Shown in pieces: positions 59,827 to 64,000 of a stretch of 64,000 nucleotides of DNA. The notes beneath the pieces were generated by a model that was given only the letters and a program-made list of their open reading frames with translations, was not told where the DNA came from and did not search any database. The stretch is from CALAED01 sp036378315 (GTDB taxonomy: Bacteria; Actinomycetota; Actinomycetes; Streptosporangiales; Streptosporangiaceae). Location: positions 1 to 64,000 of the forward strand of contig DASUWU010000066.1 in NCBI GenBank assembly GCA_036378315.1, given 5' to 3'. How positions within the stretch are numbered: the stretch's first letter is position 1; each line of letters starts with the position of its first letter. A program made the position numbers and the translations under genes.

Positions 59827-61308
59827 TCAGGCCCCGACGGGCCAGGTGTGCACCGGCTCGTTGGTGTGCATGTGCTCGATGTAGCGCTGGGTCATGCGGC
59901 GCAACGCCTCGTGGCGGCCGGCGCCCGCCGACTTCTCGACCGCGTGCACCGTCGAGCACTGCCACGCCGCGCCGGTGCGGCCGGTCAGGCAGCGCTGCTC
60001 GATGATGCCGAGCAGCCGGTCGCTCCTGGCGCGGTCGACCCCCCACCGGTCGAGCCCTTCGTAGGCGAGGGGCAGCAGCCGGCGCAGTACGAGCTCGGTG
60101 GCCGGCACGTCGCCGAGGCCCGGCCAGTACAGGGTGGCGTCGATGCCGTGCCGCGCCGCGCTGTGCAGGTTGTCCTCGGCGGCGGCGAACGACATCCGCG
60201 TCCACACAGGCCGGTTGGCCTCGGCGAGGGCGCGGGTCAACCCGTAGTAGAAGGCGCCGTTGGCGATCACGTCGGCGACGCTCGGACCGGCGGGCAGCAC
60301 GCGGTTCTCGACGCGCAGGTGCGGCGCGCCGTCGACGACGGCGTACACCGGCCGGTTCCAGCGGTAGACCGTGCCGTTGTGCAGGGTCAGCTCGTTGAGC
60401 TGCGGGACCTTGCCGTCGGCGAGGACGGCCATGGGATCCTCGTCCTCGCAGACCGGCAGCAGCGCGGGGAAATAGCGGACGTTCTCCTCGAACAGGTCGA
60501 ACACCGAGGTGATCCACCGTTCGCCGAACCACACCCGCGGCCGGACCCCCTGCGCCTTCAGCTCTGCGGGGCGGGTGTCGGTGGCCTGCTCGAACAGGGG
60601 GATGCGGGTCTCGTGCCACAGCTCCCGGCCGAAGAGGTACGGGGAGTTCGCGGCGAGCGCGACCTGCACGCCGGCGATCGCCTGCGCGGCGTTCCAGTAC
60701 CTGCCGAAGTCCTCCGGGCTGACCTGCAGGTGGAACTGCGCGCTCGTGCACGCCGACTCCGGCATGATCGTGTCGGCGTACGTGGACAGCCGCTCCACGC
60801 CCTCGATGTCGATGTACATGTCCTCGCCCCGGGCGGCGAAGATCTGCTCGTTGAGCAGGCGGTACCGGGGGTTGCTCGACAGCGAGTCGGCGCTGATGTC
60901 GCTTTCCCGCAGCGTGGGCAGGATGCCGATCATGACCAACCGCGCGCCGACCTCCCGGCCGCGCTCCAGCGCGTGGTTGAGGTCCTCGCGCACCTCGCGT
61001 TCCAGCTCCCCGGTGCCGCCGCCGCCCAGCTCGCGCGGCGGGACGTTGATCTCCAGGTTGAACTGGCCCAGCTCGGTGGCCCACGCCGGGTCGGCGAGCG
61101 CGTCGAGCAGGGCGTCGTTGCGCATGGCCGGGTCGCCCAGGTCGTCGACCAGGTTGAGCTCGATCTCCAGCCCGATGTGCGGGCGCTCGAAGTCGAACTG
61201 CGACTCCCTGAGCATGTGCGCGAGCGCGTCCAGACACCGCAGGACCTTCTCGCGGTACCGCCGCCGATCATCCCGGCTGACGGAGATGGGGGCGACGTCT
61301 CTGCCCAT
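59827..61308 (-). CDS. Glutamate-cysteine ligase-family (GCS2) enzyme
   Basis: This 493-residue GCS2-fold protein has HIGLEIELNLVDD, LGQFNLEINVPP, SACTSAQFHLQVS and LANSPYLFG-type LAANSPYLFG. These are the ATP/Mg and glutamate-binding motifs of the family. It later carries HNGTVYRWNRP, PHLRVENRVLPAGPS and FAAAEDNLHSAA. Actinomycetes make mycothiol rather than glutathione. Their GCS2 proteins take part in ergothioneine synthesis (EgtA) or other amide ligations, so the substrate is uncertain. ATG 61308 has GAGGGA upstream. Confidence 0.85.
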   Translation of the reverse strand: MGRDVAPISVSRDDRRRYREKVLRCLDALAHMLRESQFDFERPHIGLEIELNLVDDLGDPAMRNDALLDALADPAWATELGQFNLEINVPPRELGGGGTGELEREVREDLNHALERGREVGARLVMIGILPTLRESDISADSLSSNPRYRLLNEQIFAARGEDMYIDIEGVERLSTYADTIMPESACTSAQFHLQVSPEDFGRYWNAAQAIAGVQVALAANSPYLFGRELWHETRIPLFEQATDTRPAELKAQGVRPRVWFGERWITSVFDLFEENVRYFPALLPVCEDEDPMAVLADGKVPQLNELTLHNGTVYRWNRPVYAVVDGAPHLRVENRVLPAGPSVADVIANGAFYYGLTRALAEANRPVWTRMSFAAAEDNLHSAARHGIDATLYWPGLGDVPATELVLRRLLPLAYEGLDRWGVDRARSDRLLGIIEQRCLTGRTGAAWQCSTVHAVEKSAGAGRHEALRRMTQRYIEHMHTNEPVHTWPVGA

Positions 61309-61411
61309 TTCGGCCGTCCCTCAGCATCGTCCAGCGGAGAGCTATATTCGAAATCTTCCCTTTTGTGAGTACCCGAACCTGGCGACAACTACCGCAGGCG
61401 TCCCCGCGCCC

Positions 61412-64000
61412 TCACCCGTTGAGCGCCGCGGCGAGCGTGCGCCGCCCTTCGATGCCGAGCTTGCGGTAGACGCTCGTCAGGTGGGTCTCGACGGTCCGCT
61501 GGATGAGGAAGAGCGTCTCGGCGATCTCTTTGTTGGTCGCTCCCGCGGCGGCCAGCTCGGCGATGCGGCGTTCCTGCGCGGTGAGCGCGGCGACGCCGCT
61601 CGGCCGCCGGCGCGGACGGCGCGCACCGGCCATGGTCAGCGCCTCGCCGATCCGGCCGACCAGCGGCTCGGCCCCGCAGTCCGTCGCGATCGCGTACGCC
61701 GCGCGCAGCAGCCCGCGGGCCCCGTCGCGCTGCCGGCGGCCCAGCCTGGCCGTGCCGAGCTCGTACAGCGACCTGGCGTACTCCAGCCGGGCGGGGGAGC
61801 CGGCCAGCACGGCGACCGACTCCTCGAGCGCATCCAGATCATCGCGGATCAGCCCGACCGCGCGCAGCGCGACGCCGACCGGCCCGCTCGCGCCCCAGCC
61901 GCGGGCCAGCGCGAGCTCCTCGGTGGCCAGCCGCAGCGCCGCCGCCTCGTCGCCGAGCCGGCGCAGCACGAGCGCCGCGCTCGACCGCCATGCCCCGGCC
62001 GCCGGGTTGACCACGCCGCAGTCGACGAGCTGCCGCCCGGCCTCGAGGAAGTCGGCAAGCGCGCCCCGCTGGTCGCCGCGCAGCAGCCGGTAGCGGCCGC
62101 GGCTCTCCAGCGAGAACATCGCCCAGTACGGTGGCGGGCCGCCGCCCTCCAGCAGCCCGATGCGGCGGAACAGCCGGGCCGCCTCGGCCGGCTCGCCCCG
62201 TTCGAGATGGGCGTCGATCAGGTAGATCTCCGCGCCGTGCGGGCCGGGATCGTGGCAGAGCGCGGCGTGCACCTCCAGCGCCGCGTGCGTCTCGTCGACG
62301 ACGTCGGGGAGCCGGCCGGCCAGCAGGGCCACCCAGCCGCGCAGCGCGTGGCCGTTGCCGGCGAACGTCGGCTGCCCGAGCGCGGCGCCGCGCGCGATGA
62401 GCACGTCAGCGCAGCGCAGCGCCAGGTCGAGCTCGCCGGCGCGGGTGAGGCTGAGCGCGGCGTTCTGGTAGGCGTAGAAGTCCCGCATGGCCCCCGGCGG
62501 GCCGAGCGCGAGCACCTCGCGGGCCCGCGCGACGCATTCGCGCCTGGAGCGCCCCGCGGCGGACAGCCGGTAGGCCAGGATGCCGGCGATGGCCTGGGCC
62601 GCGCCGGGACGGTCGGCCGCCCGCGCGCGGAGCCGCTCGATCCGGTGCGCGTACGCCAGGGACGTCACCCGCGCGCTGATGCCGAGCGCCAGGATGTCGA
62701 GGTCGGCCGCGAGGCCCGTCGCTGGATCCGCCGCGAGACCGCCCGCCTGGTCCGGCGCCTGGTCCGGCGCCTGGTCCGCCGCCCGGCCGGTGGCCGCTGG
62801 GGCGTTCGCGTCGAGCCGGGCGATGGCCCTGTCCAGCACGGCGATCGCCGCCTTGGCGTCCTCGAGCTCGCACATGGCGGTCGCGAGATGCTCGGCGATG
62901 CGGGCGGCGGCAGGTGGATCGGCGGCCGACTCGAACGCCTCGGTCAGATGCCGGACGGCGTCCGTGACGTCGGTGCGCAGCTCGGCGTGGCCCAGGTCGA
63001 CGAGGATGTCCAGCCGCTCAGGGCCGTACGGCGCCTCGTCCAGCGCCCGGCGCAGCCGCGTCACCGCCACGTCGTACGCCCCGCCGTCGAGCGCCGCGCG
63101 GGCGGCGGCGCGCAGCACGGGAACCACCCACGGGTCGCCCACCGGGTCGGTGGCGAGCAGGTGCTCGACCACCAGGGCCGGCCGGGCGCCGCGGGCGTAC
63201 AGCAGCCTGGCCGCCCTGGCGTGCCCGATCAGCCGTTCTGGCTCCGGAATCAGGCGCAGGACGGTGGTGCGGACGATCGGCCGGGCGAACCTCAGGCCGC
63301 GGTCGTCGCGGAGGAAGCCCGCGGCGACGAGCGCGTCGCCGGTCCCGGCGGCGGTGCGGACGTCGAGCCCGGCGAGTTCGGCCGCCAGGTCGGGAGCGGC
63401 GCCGTCGCGAACCCGGCCACCGTCCCTGGCGCCGAGGATGCCGACGGCCCTGAGCAGGCGTTCGGCGTCCGGGCAGGTACACCGCAGCCGGTCCCGCACC
63501 CAGCGCTCGACCGCCGGCAGGGGCAGGTCGGCGCCGCGCCTGGCGGTCTGCGCCGACGGGGGCAGCCCGGCCCCGGCGATGTCGGCGAGCAGGGCGGCGA
63601 GCAGGGCGGGATGGCCGCCGGTCATCCGGAGCGCGGCGGCCGTGAAGGCTCCCGCCGGCTCCGCGCCCAGCGCGCCGCGCGCGACCGCGGCGACGCCATC
63701 GGCGCCGAGCGGGCCGAGCTCGATCCGCTCGAACGGTTCGGTCAGGTCGTCGAGGTCGTCCAGATCGTCCAGGTCGTCCAGGCCGTCCGACCCATCCAGG
63801 GCGCCCTGCCCCTCGGAACCGGAGCGGGAGACGGCCAGCACCAGCGGCACGCCGGCGGACCTGCGGGCGAGGAACCCGAACCAGCGCAGCGAGGCCGGAT
63901 CGCACCACCGCAGGTCGTCGACGGCGAGGAGCAGCGGCGCCCGCTCGGCGAGCCGGACGGCCCGCCGGTACAGCTCCTGCGCGGCCGCCTGGCCCGCGGC
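61412..64000 (-). CDS. Large LuxR-type STAND regulator (LAL family), 5' end cut
   Basis: The reading frame runs off the window at 64000, giving at least 862 residues. At the visible start are the Walker B box (LLLAVDDLRWCDPASLRWF) and the sensor region of the STAND ATPase. A winged-helix part, a long TPR-like helical array (about 250-750) and a C-terminal LuxR helix-turn-helix follow (LTAQERRIAELAAAGATNKEIAE, RTVETHLTSVYRKLG). The Walker A box lies outside. The family includes MalT and pathway regulators of secondary metabolism. Asp/Leu repeats in the DNA (GACGACCTGG units near 63760) give a short acidic stretch. Ligand unknown. Confidence 0.9.
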   Translation of the reverse strand, partial: AAGQAAAQELYRRAVRLAERAPLLLAVDDLRWCDPASLRWFGFLARRSAGVPLVLAVSRSGSEGQGALDGSDGLDDLDDLDDLDDLTEPFERIELGPLGADGVAAVARGALGAEPAGAFTAAALRMTGGHPALLAALLADIAGAGLPPSAQTARRGADLPLPAVERWVRDRLRCTCPDAERLLRAVGILGARDGGRVRDGAAPDLAAELAGLDVRTAAGTGDALVAAGFLRDDRGLRFARPIVRTTVLRLIPEPERLIGHARAARLLYARGARPALVVEHLLATDPVGDPWVVPVLRAAARAALDGGAYDVAVTRLRRALDEAPYGPERLDILVDLGHAELRTDVTDAVRHLTEAFESAADPPAAARIAEHLATAMCELEDAKAAIAVLDRAIARLDANAPAATGRAADQAPDQAPDQAGGLAADPATGLAADLDILALGISARVTSLAYAHRIERLRARAADRPGAAQAIAGILAYRLSAAGRSRRECVARAREVLALGPPGAMRDFYAYQNAALSLTRAGELDLALRCADVLIARGAALGQPTFAGNGHALRGWVALLAGRLPDVVDETHAALEVHAALCHDPGPHGAEIYLIDAHLERGEPAEAARLFRRIGLLEGGGPPPYWAMFSLESRGRYRLLRGDQRGALADFLEAGRQLVDCGVVNPAAGAWRSSAALVLRRLGDEAAALRLATEELALARGWGASGPVGVALRAVGLIRDDLDALEESVAVLAGSPARLEYARSLYELGTARLGRRQRDGARGLLRAAYAIATDCGAEPLVGRIGEALTMAGARRPRRRPSGVAALTAQERRIAELAAAGATNKEIAETLFLIQRTVETHLTSVYRKLGIEGRRTLAAALNG

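Overview
The window is chromosomal DNA of a high-GC actinomycete. The evidence is dense GC-rich coding with GTG/ATG starts and 4-nt stop/start overlaps, a bldG-type anti-anti-sigma factor, DUF397/XRE and GAF-ANTAR genes, a proton pyrophosphatase, and actinobacterial QcrB proteins carrying PDWY. The order helicase - bldG - anti-sigma factor - hppA is the order I recall from Streptomyces. The gene mix fits Streptosporangiales equally well, but the exact genus is inference. There is no CRISPR array, tRNA, rRNA, insertion sequence or phage.

Layout. 1-5.2 kb: the tail of an SDR, a DUF2231 membrane protein, an OmpR-type two-component pair, a GAF-ANTAR protein and a STAS protein. 5.2-13.7 kb (minus strand): one tight six-gene operon, read cytochrome b - CtaC - CtaD - two small membrane proteins - formate dehydrogenase. 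The dehydrogenase is a selenoprotein with an in-frame UGA followed by a SECIS hairpin, and the CtaD has lost the usual proton-channel residues. Divergent from it (13.9-15.6 kb) are an unknown protein and a formaldehyde-dehydrogenase-like zinc enzyme. Together they could oxidise formaldehyde to formate to CO2 with electrons passed to oxygen. 15.7-17.0 kb: an XRE/DUF397 pair. 17.4-21.9 kb: two paralogous membrane proteins that join a cyclic-nucleotide-binding domain to a class III cyclase-like domain. They flank a DUF5996 gene, and each is preceded by a translationally coupled 32-codon ORF. 22.2-24.9 kb: an aromatic-acid catabolic operon (4-oxalomesaconate tautomerase-like, extradiol dioxygenase, GntR regulator).

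25-39.4 kb is mostly housekeeping and regulation: MrfA/Lhr-like helicase, BldG and its partner, hppA, SixA-like phosphatase, SerB, QueA with an SDR, a GAF/NarL two-component pair and an orphan ABC ATPase. 39.5-46 kb: a DUF3800-like gene in less GC-rich DNA with a duplicated tail, then two NfeD-SPFH (stomatin) modules that bracket a TauE exporter and a DUF2231-Rieske fusion. 46-64 kb: an apparently leaderless fur gene, a CapA-like lipoprotein, an EphD-like hydrolase-reductase fusion, a TetR regulator, a LURP-one/di-iron pair, an RlpA-like protein, small catabolic and regulatory genes, a second stand-alone qcrB, a GCS2 ligase-like enzyme, and a large LuxR-type STAND regulator cut by the window end.

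The most unusual content is the selenoprotein formate dehydrogenase/oxidase operon and the twin cNMP-binding/cyclase-like receptors.
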